A stretch of 40,308 nt of DNA from Spirochaetaceae bacterium (GCA_031257255.1 JAIROZ010000147.1:1-40308); one strand, 5' to 3'; counted from the stretch's first letter, positions 1-7,627 are shown. Notes: generated by a model not told the origin, from the letters alone. A program made the numbers and translations.

Positions 1-537
1 TCTATGGAAGAAGCATTTGTCCGGTATGCCGGCTTTAGTTTAGCCTCCGCCATTGAACGCGGCACTTTGCGGCAAGAGGCGGAACATCTTGGAATGAACA
101 TAGCCCCGCAATTTTCGGATGCCGATATTTACAACATCATTTTTATAGACAAGGTTGAGCCCGCCCTCCCCCGCGAAAAACCGGTCGCCCTCCTTGATTA
201 TCCGGCTATAGTCCCCACACTGGCAAAACATAAAGCGGCTGCCGGCGGCGATGATGCCGCGTCCGCGTGGTGTGAACGATGGGAGTTGTATGTGCGCGGC
301 ATAGAGACGGCAAACTGTTATTCGGAAGAAACGGACGCCGGCGAAGTACGCCGCTACTTTGAGCGCGAGTCTGCGGAAAAAGCAAAGGCGGCGGCAGTCC
401 CCCACGCCATAGACGCGAACTATTGGCGCATTTTTGCCCAAAACGGCGGCTTCCCGCGCTGCTCCGGCGTTGCCATAGGCATGGACAGGCTCATTATGGC
501 GCTCACCGGCAAGCGGGAGATAGCGAGGGTAAGGTAG
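1..537 (+). CDS. epmA: EF-P--(R)-beta-lysine ligase-like protein EpmA, 3' part
   Basis: This is the C-terminal part of a class II lysyl-tRNA-synthetase-like protein; the reading frame is open to the window edge, so the gene starts upstream. The segment WELYVRGIETANCYSEETDA matches the family's glutamate-rich 'ELANGY-ELTD' block. The end, PRCSGVAIGMDRLIMALTG, matches class II motif 3 with the conserved arginine. The CSGVA form and the short C-terminus fit EpmA (GenX/PoxA) better than full LysRS, and no anticodon-binding domain can be seen because the N-terminus is missing. EpmA attaches beta-lysine to elongation factor P. The gene converges on the lipoprotein gene, with only 7 bases between the two stops. 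A divergent lysS is the alternative. Confidence 0.8.
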   Translation, partial: SMEEAFVRYAGFSLASAIERGTLRQEAEHLGMNIAPQFSDADIYNIIFIDKVEPALPREKPVALLDYPAIVPTLAKHKAAAGGDDAASAWCERWELYVRGIETANCYSEETDAGEVRRYFERESAEKAKAAAVPHAIDANYWRIFAQNGGFPRCSGVAIGMDRLIMALTGKREIARVR

Positions 538-544
538 GGAAGGG

Positions 545-1039
545 TTATTTTACAATCTCGCAGTCTGTAAATGTATCTGAATCTTTACAGAAACCGCGAA
601 TGGTTACTTTTTTTCCCGCATCTAAACCTTTTAATTGTTCAACAGCGCCCTCTGGGAAGTAGCAATCAATGTCGGTAAGTACAACACCGGCAATAGGCAC
701 CGAGTCTTTGGCAAAAGTAACGCGGGGGCGTTTGCGTATTGCGCTTCGTTCTACGCTTTTTACCGTGCCTGTTATCACGATAATTTTTCCTAAATACATT
801 TCTTCCGCACGCAATTTATTTGATTTGAAATCTTTAATAAATTGTTCTATAGCAACCGGCTTTACATCATCCTTTTTAGGTTTATCCGGTTTGTCCTTGC
901 CATACGAAGTAATTGTTATTTCTGTTATAGAACGCGCCGTTGTTGAACAACCGGCAGTTGTACATAAAAACAGAACCGCTGACAAAAAGCAAAACACAGG
1001 TAATGCTGCGCCGCTAATCTTCTTTACTTTTAAATTCAT
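545..1039 (-). CDS. OB-fold (tRNA_anti-like) lipoprotein
   Basis: This is a 164-residue predicted lipoprotein. The N-terminus has basic residues, a hydrophobic stretch (about residues 10-29) and a lipobox ending TTAGC at about residue 31. A lysine/aspartate-rich linker (KDKPDKPKKDD) follows. The C-terminal half contains EEMYLGKIIVITGTVKSV and later GKKVTIRGFCKDS, the pattern of the tRNA_anti-like OB-fold domain found in many bacterial lipoproteins of unknown role. A strong ribosome site (GGAGG) precedes the ATG. It is last in a co-directional set with the M48 protease, 37 bases after the coiled-coil gene. The ligand is unknown. Confidence 0.75.
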   Translation of the reverse strand: MNLKVKKISGAALPVFCFLSAVLFLCTTAGCSTTARSITEITITSYGKDKPDKPKKDDVKPVAIEQFIKDFKSNKLRAEEMYLGKIIVITGTVKSVERSAIRKRPRVTFAKDSVPIAGVVLTDIDCYFPEGAVEQLKGLDAGKKVTIRGFCKDSDTFTDCEIVK

Positions 1040-1076
1040 AATAATTCCTCCAAAAAATATTTATTTGAAAAACTAC

Positions 1077-2072
1077 TTATAGTTTCTCGAATAATCTTTT
1101 TACATCACGCTGTACAAAAGCCCCTGAGTATTCAAATCCTAATAAATCTTCGGCTTCTAGTGTTAAAAAACAAACAGCGCGGACAGGATTGTAATCTTTG
1201 TAGATAATATCATAAGGTTTTGTTGTAATTGTAAATTCTCTTGTCCGGTTAGGAAACCACGGGTCTGATGTTGATGGTTTTGAAAAATTTACTTCGTAAT
1301 CTTTTTCTTCTATCACTTTCTGGTCTGAATAAACTACAACTAAATTTGCCCCTAATTTGCCTGATGTTATTGACTTTCCCGTATTGTTTTTAATATAACC
1401 GCTTATTTTATATACAATCCCTTCATTTGTATAAGAAGAATAATAAGAATATCTATAACCATTATATTCGTTTGTGTAAACTTCTTCTTCGTCAATAGAA
1501 GATAGTGTAAATAATTTATCATCACGCAATGGCGTAATTCCGTATTTAAGTTTCAAAATCCAGTTGTCTGTAATGCTTCGGACTGTTTTATTATTTAAAT
1601 CAACTTCCCAAAATTTACCGCGTTCCTCAACAGTATCAACAAATGAAGCCATATAAATACCATGTTCAGGTTTGTAGTCAATACTCCATTTATATTGGGT
1701 GTTTTTTTTTGCACCCTCTTCTATAGTAGTTTGTATTGTGTTACTGTATGGTTTCCCTGTTTTTGCGTCTATAGTATTTTTTACCATGTTAATAATATCT
1801 TCGTCTGACCTTTCTATTTGTTTTATGGATATTTCATATCGAAGTAATTGTAATTCTGTTTCTAATTCTTCAATTTTTTCTGACAAAATCTTGATTTGTC
1901 CATCGAAGCGGTTTTGCAATGATTCAAACGTTTTGTTATATTCAGTTTCCTGTTCTCGCGGAGGTAGAACAGAAAAAACTAATATACAAACGAGGACAAG
2001 ACTTGGTGATAAAAATATCAAAAACAAATTGAATTTAGATAATTTCTTAAATTTATTTATTATTTCTAACAT
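1077..2072 (-). CDS. Hypothetical membrane-anchored coiled-coil protein
   Basis: Not recognised as a named family. The ATG at 2072 is preferred because AAGGA lies 9 bases upstream; the longer frame begins with TTG at 2105 and would overlap the preceding gene. From this ATG the protein has 331 residues: a short basic N-terminus, one membrane helix (LFLIFLSPSLVLVCILVFSV), a predicted coiled coil (FDGQIKILSEKIEELETELQ), then a large soluble domain rich in Tyr, Asn and Thr. The C-terminal part (YKISGYIKNNTGKSITSGKL) resembles a beta-sandwich of the FxLYD/DUF type, but this is only a resemblance. Base composition is clearly richer in A+T than in the flanking housekeeping genes. It sits 13 bases downstream of the small two-helix gene. 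Confidence 0.7.
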   Translation of the reverse strand: MLEIINKFKKLSKFNLFLIFLSPSLVLVCILVFSVLPPREQETEYNKTFESLQNRFDGQIKILSEKIEELETELQLLRYEISIKQIERSDEDIINMVKNTIDAKTGKPYSNTIQTTIEEGAKKNTQYKWSIDYKPEHGIYMASFVDTVEERGKFWEVDLNNKTVRSITDNWILKLKYGITPLRDDKLFTLSSIDEEEVYTNEYNGYRYSYYSSYTNEGIVYKISGYIKNNTGKSITSGKLGANLVVVYSDQKVIEEKDYEVNFSKPSTSDPWFPNRTREFTITTKPYDIIYKDYNPVRAVCFLTLEAEDLLGFEYSGAFVQRDVKRLFEKL

Positions 2073-2085
2073 GTATAAATATCCT

Positions 2086-2295
2086 TCAATATGCACCGTA
2101 GGCAAACATTACGATCACAAATAAAATAATTATTATTCCAATTGCTATGCCTATTATAAATCCGCAACCTTTTCTTGCTGATAAGAAAAACCCTTCATCT
2201 GTATTTTTATGCGGCGGAATTTCTCTTTTATTCTCGGCGTGACGTGCCCATAAAAGTATAAGAAGAAATACTGCCGCAAATAATATTAGCACCAT
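2086..2295 (-). CDS. Small two-helix membrane protein
   Basis: This 69-residue protein has no recognised family. Two hydrophobic segments (VLILFAAVFLLILLWA near the start and FIIGIAIGIIIILFVIVMFA near the end) flank a polar loop of about 30 residues, so both ends probably lie on the same side of the membrane. A good ribosome site (GGAGG, 8 bases before the ATG) supports translation. It lies 17 bases after the M48 protease gene and 13 bases before the coiled-coil gene, so it is probably co-transcribed. It may be an accessory or regulator of the protease, but that is inference from position only. Confidence 0.6.
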   Translation of the reverse strand: MVLILFAAVFLLILLWARHAENKREIPPHKNTDEGFFLSARKGCGFIIGIAIGIIIILFVIVMFAYGAY

Positions 2296-2312
2296 TTATT
2301 ATTCCTCCAAAA

Positions 2313-3176
2313 TTATTTTCCATACTTACGTTGATAATCCGCTTCCAAAAAATGTTTTGCGCGTTTATCTGACGCGGGATGGGAGCTTAAAATCACAAAC
2401 GCGGGATTTTTAAAATCTTTTGCCATTCGCGTCCATAAATCGTAACCGGCGTTTGAATCGAAGCCTGTACTTGCGGCGTATTTTGCTCCTTCTTCGTCCG
2501 CTCTTTGCTCCTGTCCTCGACTATATTTTAAGAGTGCCACATCTCCGGCAAGCCCGAATATCAACTTAAACATTTCTTTGTCCTCAATCTCCTTGTCGGA
2601 CATTTCGCTCATATCTCCGGTTCTTTTGTTTTTCTTTTTGGCTATATATGCGGCAGTTTTTTCGGCAATAAAATCTTTAACCACACCAGAACCCAGCCGC
2701 CGTTTAAGGTGATTTCGAGTCATGTGTCCTATCTCGTGTCCTATGACAATGGCAAGTTCATCTTTATTTTTACAATACTGAATCATACCCTTGTTTATGA
2801 TAATAATTCCATTAACGGCGCAACTCGCGTTAATTTCATTTGTATTTTGCAGATATATACGCCAATCATATTTCTTGCGATTTATATATTTTGATGTGAG
2901 TAATGTATCAAAAATAGTTTTTATTTTCTGATACTCGCTGCCGGACCGCGTATAAGTACCAGAAGACATACCTTCTTTTATTTCCGCTTCCCAATATGCT
3001 TCGACATTATCTGTAAGCCGTTTGTATTGTTTATACAAACCCCACGCTTCCTTGGCTGCGTCTTTTAATGTGTAACCACTTTGTTGGTCTTCATCATCGT
3101 CTTCGTCATCATCTTGGGCAAAGACCGGGGTGAAAATAAAAAATACTAGCACCAATACACTTACCAATTTTTTCAC
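2313..3176 (-). CDS. M48-family zinc metalloprotease, exported
   Basis: This 287-residue protein has a signal peptide ending TPVFA at residue 20, followed by an acidic run of Asp/Glu. The zinc-protease motif HEIGH is at residues 147-151 (H147, E148, H151), and the third ligand is probably E223 in GQEQRADEEG. LSSHPASDKRAKHF near the end is typical of the M48B group (BepA/YcaL/LoiP-like). The start is GTG, 8 bases after GGAG. Family members degrade or fold outer-membrane proteins in the periplasm. It is first of four co-directional genes. The acidic run next to the cleavage site is unusual and may bind metal or cations. Confidence 0.88.
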   Translation of the reverse strand: MKKLVSVLVLVFFIFTPVFAQDDDEDDDEDQQSGYTLKDAAKEAWGLYKQYKRLTDNVEAYWEAEIKEGMSSGTYTRSGSEYQKIKTIFDTLLTSKYINRKKYDWRIYLQNTNEINASCAVNGIIIINKGMIQYCKNKDELAIVIGHEIGHMTRNHLKRRLGSGVVKDFIAEKTAAYIAKKKNKRTGDMSEMSDKEIEDKEMFKLIFGLAGDVALLKYSRGQEQRADEEGAKYAASTGFDSNAGYDLWTRMAKDFKNPAFVILSSHPASDKRAKHFLEADYQRKYGK

Positions 3177-3366
3177 ACTAAAATCTCCTTGAATCTAAAA
3201 AATTATATACCCCGTCCAGCGGACAGGTTCTTTTACGTCGGGCAAGACGCGCATAGTGCATAAAGCACGGACGGAAAATACGAGAACTAACGGATGGAAA
3301 AAAGAATGGGGACAAACAAGAGAGCGCGGCAGCCCTCTTGACAAAAAAATCAGAGCCTAAAAAATT

Positions 3367-3454
3367 CTTGGCGCTTGGCGCTTGGCGCTTGGCGCTTGGC
3401 GCTTGGCGCTTGGCGCTTGGCGCTTGGCGCTTGGCGCTTGGCGCTTGGCGCTTG
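3367..3454. repeat. Twelve tandem copies of a 7-bp unit (CTTGGCG)
   Basis: Positions 3371-3454 are exactly twelve perfect copies of GCGCTTG, preceded by CTTG, which extends the periodicity to 88 bases. The next bases (ACGTGA) break the pattern. No gene covers it. It lies about 190 bases upstream of the M48 gene start and about 115 bases upstream of the tRNA promoter. Perfect identity suggests recent expansion by slippage. An earlier stretch (3181-3366) contains nothing I recognise beyond a weak 6-bp hairpin near 3340. Confidence 0.95.
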
Positions 3455-3568
3455 ACGTGAAGTCTGCTCTCATAGCGAATTCATTATAGAGCAACTACAG
3501 AAGATTTGTCAACTAAAATGTCAACAACTATCGCCGAAGCGCGGCAAGTGTGATAATGGACAGGGCTG

Positions 3569-3597
3569 TTGACACTTTTTACCTGCCGTCTTAAACT
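3569..3597 (+). promoter_or_regulatory. Sigma-70-type promoter for the tRNA(CAU) gene
   Basis: A perfect -35 box TTGACA (3569-3574) is followed by 17 bases and then TAAACT (3592-3597). Transcription would start near 3604, about 35 bases before the tRNA. Confidence 0.65.
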
Positions 3598-3639
3598 ATC
3601 GTAAAATATGGCATTGCGTTTTTGAGAAGCGCAATGGAT

Positions 3640-3712
3640 GGTGGCGTAGCTCAGTTGGTGGAGCAAGAGATTCATATCCTCTAGGTCAGTGGTTCGATCC
3701 CACTCGCCACTA
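3640..3712 (+). tRNA. tRNA with CAU anticodon, probably elongator tRNA-Met
   Basis: A 73-base cloverleaf can be drawn. The acceptor arms GGTGGCG and CGCCACT pair with a G-U first pair. The D arm is GCTC/GAGC with an 8-base loop, the anticodon is CAT at 3673-3675, and the T arm is AGTGG-TTCGATC-CCACT. The discriminator is A and CCA is not encoded. The anticodon stem (AGAGA/CCTCT) has an A-C mismatch next to the loop. It lacks the GGG/CCC anticodon stem and the unpaired first acceptor position of initiator tRNA, so it is elongator tRNA-Met or tRNA-Ile2, whose C34 is changed to lysidine. Confidence 0.88.
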
Positions 3713-3717
3713 GGAGA

Positions 3718-3760
3718 GCACTGGAAAATACAAACGAGCATTTTTCAGTGCTTTCTTTCC
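3718..3760 (+). terminator. Rho-independent terminator after the tRNA
   Basis: GCACTGGAAAAT (3718-3729) pairs with ATTTTTCAGTGC (3740-3751) over 12 pairs with one G-U, around a 10-base loop. The tract TTTCTTTCCC follows. It starts 5 bases after the tRNA. Confidence 0.7.
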
Positions 3761-3796
3761 CTTTATTTGCGCAATAGAATGAGCAAATAAAAAGGG
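3759..3796 (+). repeat. Second inverted repeat between the tRNA and rplY
   Basis: CCCTTTATTTGC (3759-3770) pairs with GCAAATAAAAAGGG (3783-3796), with two extra A's. The loop contains TAGAAT (3775-3780), which could be the -10 box of an rplY promoter; the matching -35 position (TTTCTT) is poor. Confidence 0.5.
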
Positions 3797-3863
3797 AAAC
3801 GCTGATGCGGCAAGCCTTTAATTTTTGAGGCTTGCCGAAGCATCGAGTTAATCAGCGTTTCCC
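3794..3863 (+). promoter_or_regulatory. Structured leader of rplY
   Basis: Outer arms GGGAAACGCTGAT (3794-3806) and ATCAGCGTTTCCC (3851-3863) are perfectly complementary over 13 bases. Nested inside, GGCAAGCCT (3809-3817) and AGGCTTGCC pair over 9 bases. GATGC (3804-3808) can also pair with GCATC (3839-3843), so two alternative folds are possible. The element ends 26 bases before the rplY ATG. No long T tract follows, so it looks less like a terminator than a regulatory or autoregulatory leader. L25 leaders are known in some gammaproteobacteria; homology to those is not claimed. Confidence 0.5.
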
Positions 3864-3889
3864 TAGAAAAGTAGTTTAAGGAGCAAACA

Positions 3890-4531
3890 ATGGCTAATGT
3901 TCAATTTGCCGCAAAAAAGAGAGAGGCGTCCGGTTCTGCTGCTGCGGCGCGTTTACGAAGAACGGGGCGTATTCCCGCCGTCATCTACGGGCATAACCCC
4001 GCTGTTTCCATCGACCTGGACGAACGGGAATTTGTAAACGGAATCAAAGGCATAACCGAAAGTACCATCGTTAAAGTAAATTTTGACGGGACAGAAAGGG
4101 ACGCATTTGTCAAAACCACCCAGCGGAATATTACTTCCGGTAAAATTCTTCATGTTGATTTTTATGAAATCGAAACAGGCAAGGTGCTTCGTACTAAGGT
4201 ATCAGTCCGAACAACCGGGAATCCGATAGGGGTACGAGATGGCGGTATCCTCGAAACGCCTCTGCGCGAAATTGAAGTCGAATGCCTGCCGGCTGACCTG
4301 CCGCCCCGTATTGTTGTTGATATAAGCGGATTGCGGGCTAATCAGGCGATTCATGTGGGCGACCTAAGTCTAGGAAGCGGCGTAAAACTTGTCTCGGCAC
4401 CCGACAAAGTAATTGCGCTTGTCAAATTTGCCCGTCAGGATAAGGCGCAGGAAAGCGAAGAAATACCTGCCGAAGGCGCGGCAGCCCCTGCTGACGAAAA
4501 AACGGAAAAAGCCAAAGACGAAAAGAAATAG
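3890..4531 (+). CDS. rplY: 50S ribosomal protein L25 (Ctc/TL5 type)
   Basis: This 213-residue protein is the long form of L25. The N-terminal domain begins FAAKKREASGSAAAARLRRTG and continues GRIPAVIYGH, the 5S-rRNA-binding L25 signature. A second beta domain (TL5/CTC type) covers about residues 100-185, with LETPLREIEVECLPADLP as a marker. The tail is rich in Ala, Glu and Lys, as in other members. GGAG lies 8 bases before the ATG. L25 binds 5S rRNA in the large subunit, and Ctc homologues are often stress induced. A highly folded leader precedes the gene, and the M15 peptidase frame begins inside or just after its 3' end. Confidence 0.93.
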   Translation: MANVQFAAKKREASGSAAAARLRRTGRIPAVIYGHNPAVSIDLDEREFVNGIKGITESTIVKVNFDGTERDAFVKTTQRNITSGKILHVDFYEIETGKVLRTKVSVRTTGNPIGVRDGGILETPLREIEVECLPADLPPRIVVDISGLRANQAIHVGDLSLGSGVKLVSAPDKVIALVKFARQDKAQESEEIPAEGAAAPADEKTEKAKDEKK

Positions 4532-5564
4532 CCGTCTACGCTTAATAAGGGCAGTCTTCCTTCTCGTGTTTGTGCTGTCCGTGTTTCCTTGTGTCTATGC
4601 GCTGGGGGGAATGGAACCGGGTAAGATTGTCGCATCGGTGCCCGGCAGCGGCGTATTTGATACGGCGGACGATAATGTCTTGCCGGTAGTAAGCAATGTG
4701 CCGCCAGTTTTTGAACTAAACCCGCTTACTCCCGCAATTAACATAGTTGCCCCGCCGTCTCGCGCCGAACAAGTGATGAATGCCTTGCTCAAATCACACC
4801 CAAAACGGATAAAAGATATTGCCAATACGGACGGCGACTGGGCTGTAGAACTTAACGGCAAATGGTTTTTCTATGCCGAAGGAAAGATACTCCCGCAAAA
4901 TCTTCTGCCGCAGGCGGGTTCGTTCAACCCTCAACCTTTTTACAATTATCCAAAAGAAATGCCCGCATGGAAACGCCCGGACAAGCAAGAAGCGGAACGG
5001 CTTTCCCGACTTACCATTTTGCGGCGCGGCGGAGGCGGGCAGGCTCGCTCCCAATTCTTTTATGATGAACTCTGGGGCATTCACAACCGCGCCGATGCGT
5101 GGGAACAGGTAAAAACGATACGATTTTTGGACAAAAGCATACTTGTACACCATGCTGTTTTGGAAGAATTGGCGTTAATAGAACTGCAAATAAAGCGGGA
5201 AGCGCGGACGAACAAACTAGTACGCCAATGGCTGGACGGCATAGGCTCAATTAGCGCATGGAACTGGCGCAACATAGCGGACACGCAGAGTACGAGCAAT
5301 CATGCCTATGGCATTGCAGTTGATATACAACCAAAAAACATACGAGGGCTTGAAACTTACTGGCTTTGGACATCGCAAAAACGCGAAGACTGGTGGAATG
5401 TGCCGTATTCTGCCCGTTATCAACCGCCTGTTGCCGTTATCAAAATCTTTGAATCTTATGGCTTTATCTGGGGAGGCAAGTGGGCGTTTTACGACACAAT
5501 GCATTTTGAATACCGCCCCGAAATTCTGGCGCTAAACAATATTGAAATGACAGGTAAATATTAG
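4413..5564 (+). CDS. Exported M15-family D-Ala-D-Ala carboxypeptidase-like protein (start unsettled)
   Basis: The C-terminal domain carries the M15 (VanY/Peptidase_M15_4) zinc motifs: SNHAYGIAVDI (His and Asp ligands) and, near the end, YDTMHFEYRPE (catalytic/ligand region with the last His). Family enzymes trim the peptide stems of peptidoglycan. The start is unclear. The open frame runs back to a TTG at 4413, overlapping rplY by 119 bases and giving a very basic 45-residue leader before the hydrophobic segment AVFLLVFVLSVFPCVYA. That segment looks like a signal peptide whose natural start would fall just after the rplY stop (4531), but no ATG, GTG or TTG is there; an ATA at about 4548 is the only near-cognate codon. 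Either the long N-terminus is real or the start is non-standard. Confidence 0.75.
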   Translation: MRLSNLPVRIRRRKAKKYLPKARQPLLTKKRKKPKTKRNSRLRLIRAVFLLVFVLSVFPCVYALGGMEPGKIVASVPGSGVFDTADDNVLPVVSNVPPVFELNPLTPAINIVAPPSRAEQVMNALLKSHPKRIKDIANTDGDWAVELNGKWFFYAEGKILPQNLLPQAGSFNPQPFYNYPKEMPAWKRPDKQEAERLSRLTILRRGGGGQARSQFFYDELWGIHNRADAWEQVKTIRFLDKSILVHHAVLEELALIELQIKREARTNKLVRQWLDGIGSISAWNWRNIADTQSTSNHAYGIAVDIQPKNIRGLETYWLWTSQKREDWWNVPYSARYQPPVAVIKIFESYGFIWGGKWAFYDTMHFEYRPEILALNNIEMTGKY

Positions 5565-5677
5565 GCATACCGCCAAAAAGAACGGCGGACGCAAGCCCAC
5601 CGGAAGCCGGAGGGTTTGTCCATATTTCCGCCCCATCCTCTAAAGTCGTTGAATCGCGAATGGCAGGCAAGGCTGTA

Positions 5678-6751
5678 TTACAGCCTGCTCAGTTTTGCCA
5701 CTTCGCTTATGCGCCGCCCCATGCGTTCCAGCGGCACTTGCTCCATTACATAGCCTTGCTCATAAGCAATGCGCGGCATTCCATAGACTACAGAAGTTTG
5801 TTCGTCCTGACCCAGCGTTATGCCGCCTTCTCGGTATATGTTGCCTAGTTGCGCCGCCCCATCCTTGCCCATGCCTGTCATTATTACACCAAGTACATGG
5901 TTTTGATACGAAACTGCGGCGGAAGCAAAAAGCACATCGACAGAAGGGCGGTGCCCGCTTACAGGCGGTTCCCGTGTAACGCGGACATAACCGCGCCCCC
6001 GCAATTTTTCCACTTCGAGATGATAGTCGCCCCGCGCTATCAGTATGCGTCCGCCGGTTAGTTCGTCTCCATCTTCTGCTTCTTTTACATCAAGCGGGCA
6101 TATTTTATCCAGACTGCGGGCAAATTCCAGAGTAAAGCCCTGCGGCATATGCTGAACTATACATACCGGTATGCGAAGGTCGCCGTCCAATGTAGAACAT
6201 ACAACACGAAGCGCGTCCGGTCCGCCTGTGGAAATTCCTATGCATACAAGTTCTATGCGCCCGTTCTGGCGCATTGGCACTATTTTTGGAACCGCCGCCG
6301 GCTTTACGGCTGCGGGCGGTTTGCTTTTTTTGTTATACCGCCGGTAGCGCTCGCCAAAAGCAAACAACATCCCGATAAGGCGCTCTTTTACCGCGCTAAT
6401 GTCAACGCTGACTGAACCGGAAGGCTTTTGTAAAAAGTCGCTTGCTCCAAGAGCAAGAGCCTGTATTGTAACAGCCGCTCCTTTTTCGGCAAGCGAAGAC
6501 AAAATTACCACAGGAATTTTTATTCCACGGCGCTTTCGTTCCTTTAGGAATTCAATACCGTTCATCTCCGGCATCTCAATGTCAAGCACGATAATATCAG
6601 GCTGAATTTCCGGTAATTTTTCGAGCGCATCCCTGCCGTTTATCGCAGTGCCGGCGGCAAAGAGTCCCTCTGTTCCGTCTATCATTTTGCTTATCAGATT
6701 CCGCATCAAACTGGAATCGTCAACAACCAGCACAGCGATTTTATCATTCAT
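5678..6751 (-). CDS. cheB: Chemotaxis protein-glutamate methylesterase CheB
   Basis: This 357-residue protein has the standard two-domain layout. The N-terminal receiver domain has D57 (IIVLDIEMP) as the likely phosphorylation site, acidic residues at 11-12 and K109. A linker rich in Lys, Pro and Ala follows. The methylesterase domain has the catalytic triad S174 (IGISTGG), H201 (VQHMPQGF) and D297 (MTGMGKDGA). It removes methyl groups from chemoreceptors and may deamidate glutamines. It starts 3 bases after the cheR stop, so the two are co-translated; the ribosome site is weak, consistent with coupling. The usual IGAS-S is IGIS-S here, a mild change. Confidence 0.97.
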   Translation of the reverse strand: MNDKIAVLVVDDSSLMRNLISKMIDGTEGLFAAGTAINGRDALEKLPEIQPDIIVLDIEMPEMNGIEFLKERKRRGIKIPVVILSSLAEKGAAVTIQALALGASDFLQKPSGSVSVDISAVKERLIGMLFAFGERYRRYNKKSKPPAAVKPAAVPKIVPMRQNGRIELVCIGISTGGPDALRVVCSTLDGDLRIPVCIVQHMPQGFTLEFARSLDKICPLDVKEAEDGDELTGGRILIARGDYHLEVEKLRGRGYVRVTREPPVSGHRPSVDVLFASAAVSYQNHVLGVIMTGMGKDGAAQLGNIYREGGITLGQDEQTSVVYGMPRIAYEQGYVMEQVPLERMGRRISEVAKLSRL

Positions 6752-6754
6752 AAA

Positions 6755-7579
6755 TCAACTAACCCATTTCTTATAGAGTGTTGTCCATTGCGTTTTTACA
6801 AGGTCGAATTTTGTGTTCAAGCCAAAAAGCGATTCCGCATGTCCTATAAACAAAAAAGATTTGTTCGTCATACAGTCCCAAAAATGATTTGTTACCTGCG
6901 TCTGCACAGCTTCGTCAAAATAAATGAGTACATTGCGGCAGAATACTATATCAAAATTTAACCAAGGAGAAATGTTTAGCAAATTATGATAGTCAAAGCG
7001 TATTTTGGATTTGATAAAGTCCTTTGCCTTAAAGCCTTTTTCGTGCTTGTCAAAATATTTTTCCAGATAGGCATCTGGAATTCCAACAATGCGGTCGGCG
7101 GCGTAAAATCCTTCTTTGCCTGTCATAAGGCACTTTAGGCTAATATCGCTTGCCACAATATCAAAAGTCCACGGCATAGGCAATTTTTCGGAGAGCAGCA
7201 TCGCTATCGTATAAGGCTCCTCTCCGGTGGAACAGCCGGCGCTCCATATCCGTATTTTTTTTTCTACCTTGTCGCGCTTTGCGTTGATAATTTCTGGAAT
7301 GACAAATTTTTCCAAAGCGGTAAAATGCGGAATGTTGCGGAAAAAACTTGTAAGATTCGTGGTTATAGCGTCCAAAAAGGCATCTAATTCTTGTTTGTTT
7401 TGAGATATTTGCTTAAAATAATTGCTTACAGACTGTTCTTTGTTCTGCCTAAGACGCTCACGGAGCCTTCCTTCCAGCACAGAGCGGTTGCCGGGAGTAA
7501 AGACAATACCGCTTTCTTTATAGATAAGCCTTTTATAGTTTTCAAAGTCGGTGTCCGAAAAAAAATCTAAATCCGCCAT
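6755..7579 (-). CDS. cheR: Chemotaxis protein methyltransferase CheR
   Basis: The protein has 274 residues, the usual CheR length. The N-terminal helical domain contains YKRLIYKESGI and the region LTSFFRNIPHF. The SAM-binding domain has IWSAGCSTGEEPYTIAM, DIVASDIS and the motif FDIVFCRNVLIYFD. It methylates glutamates on chemoreceptors such as the MCP at 29250. No Shine-Dalgarno is visible. TATTAT (7588-7593) lies 8 bases before the ATG, so cheR may have its own promoter giving a leaderless mRNA, in addition to read-through from tonB 48 bases upstream. Confidence 0.96.
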   Translation of the reverse strand: MADLDFFSDTDFENYKRLIYKESGIVFTPGNRSVLEGRLRERLRQNKEQSVSNYFKQISQNKQELDAFLDAITTNLTSFFRNIPHFTALEKFVIPEIINAKRDKVEKKIRIWSAGCSTGEEPYTIAMLLSEKLPMPWTFDIVASDISLKCLMTGKEGFYAADRIVGIPDAYLEKYFDKHEKGFKAKDFIKSKIRFDYHNLLNISPWLNFDIVFCRNVLIYFDEAVQTQVTNHFWDCMTNKSFLFIGHAESLFGLNTKFDLVKTQWTTLYKKWVS

Positions 7580-7627
7580 TACGCTAAATAATACCGGAAA
7601 CCGGCGTGAATTGACAGAGGGTACACG

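Noticed and set aside
3367-3454. Repeat array as a CRISPR
   Set aside because: Units are 7 bp with no spacers and no cas genes are nearby; it is a simple tandem repeat.
3484-3741. 85-residue minus-strand open frame
   Set aside because: It covers the tRNA gene and its terminator on the opposite strand, lacks a ribosome site, and has tRNA-derived sequence such as GEWDRTTDLEDMN, a known false product of tRNA genes.
5565-5677. Terminator between the M15 peptidase and cheB genes
   Set aside because: Only a 5-bp stem (CCGCC/GGCGG) without a T tract is present; support is too weak.
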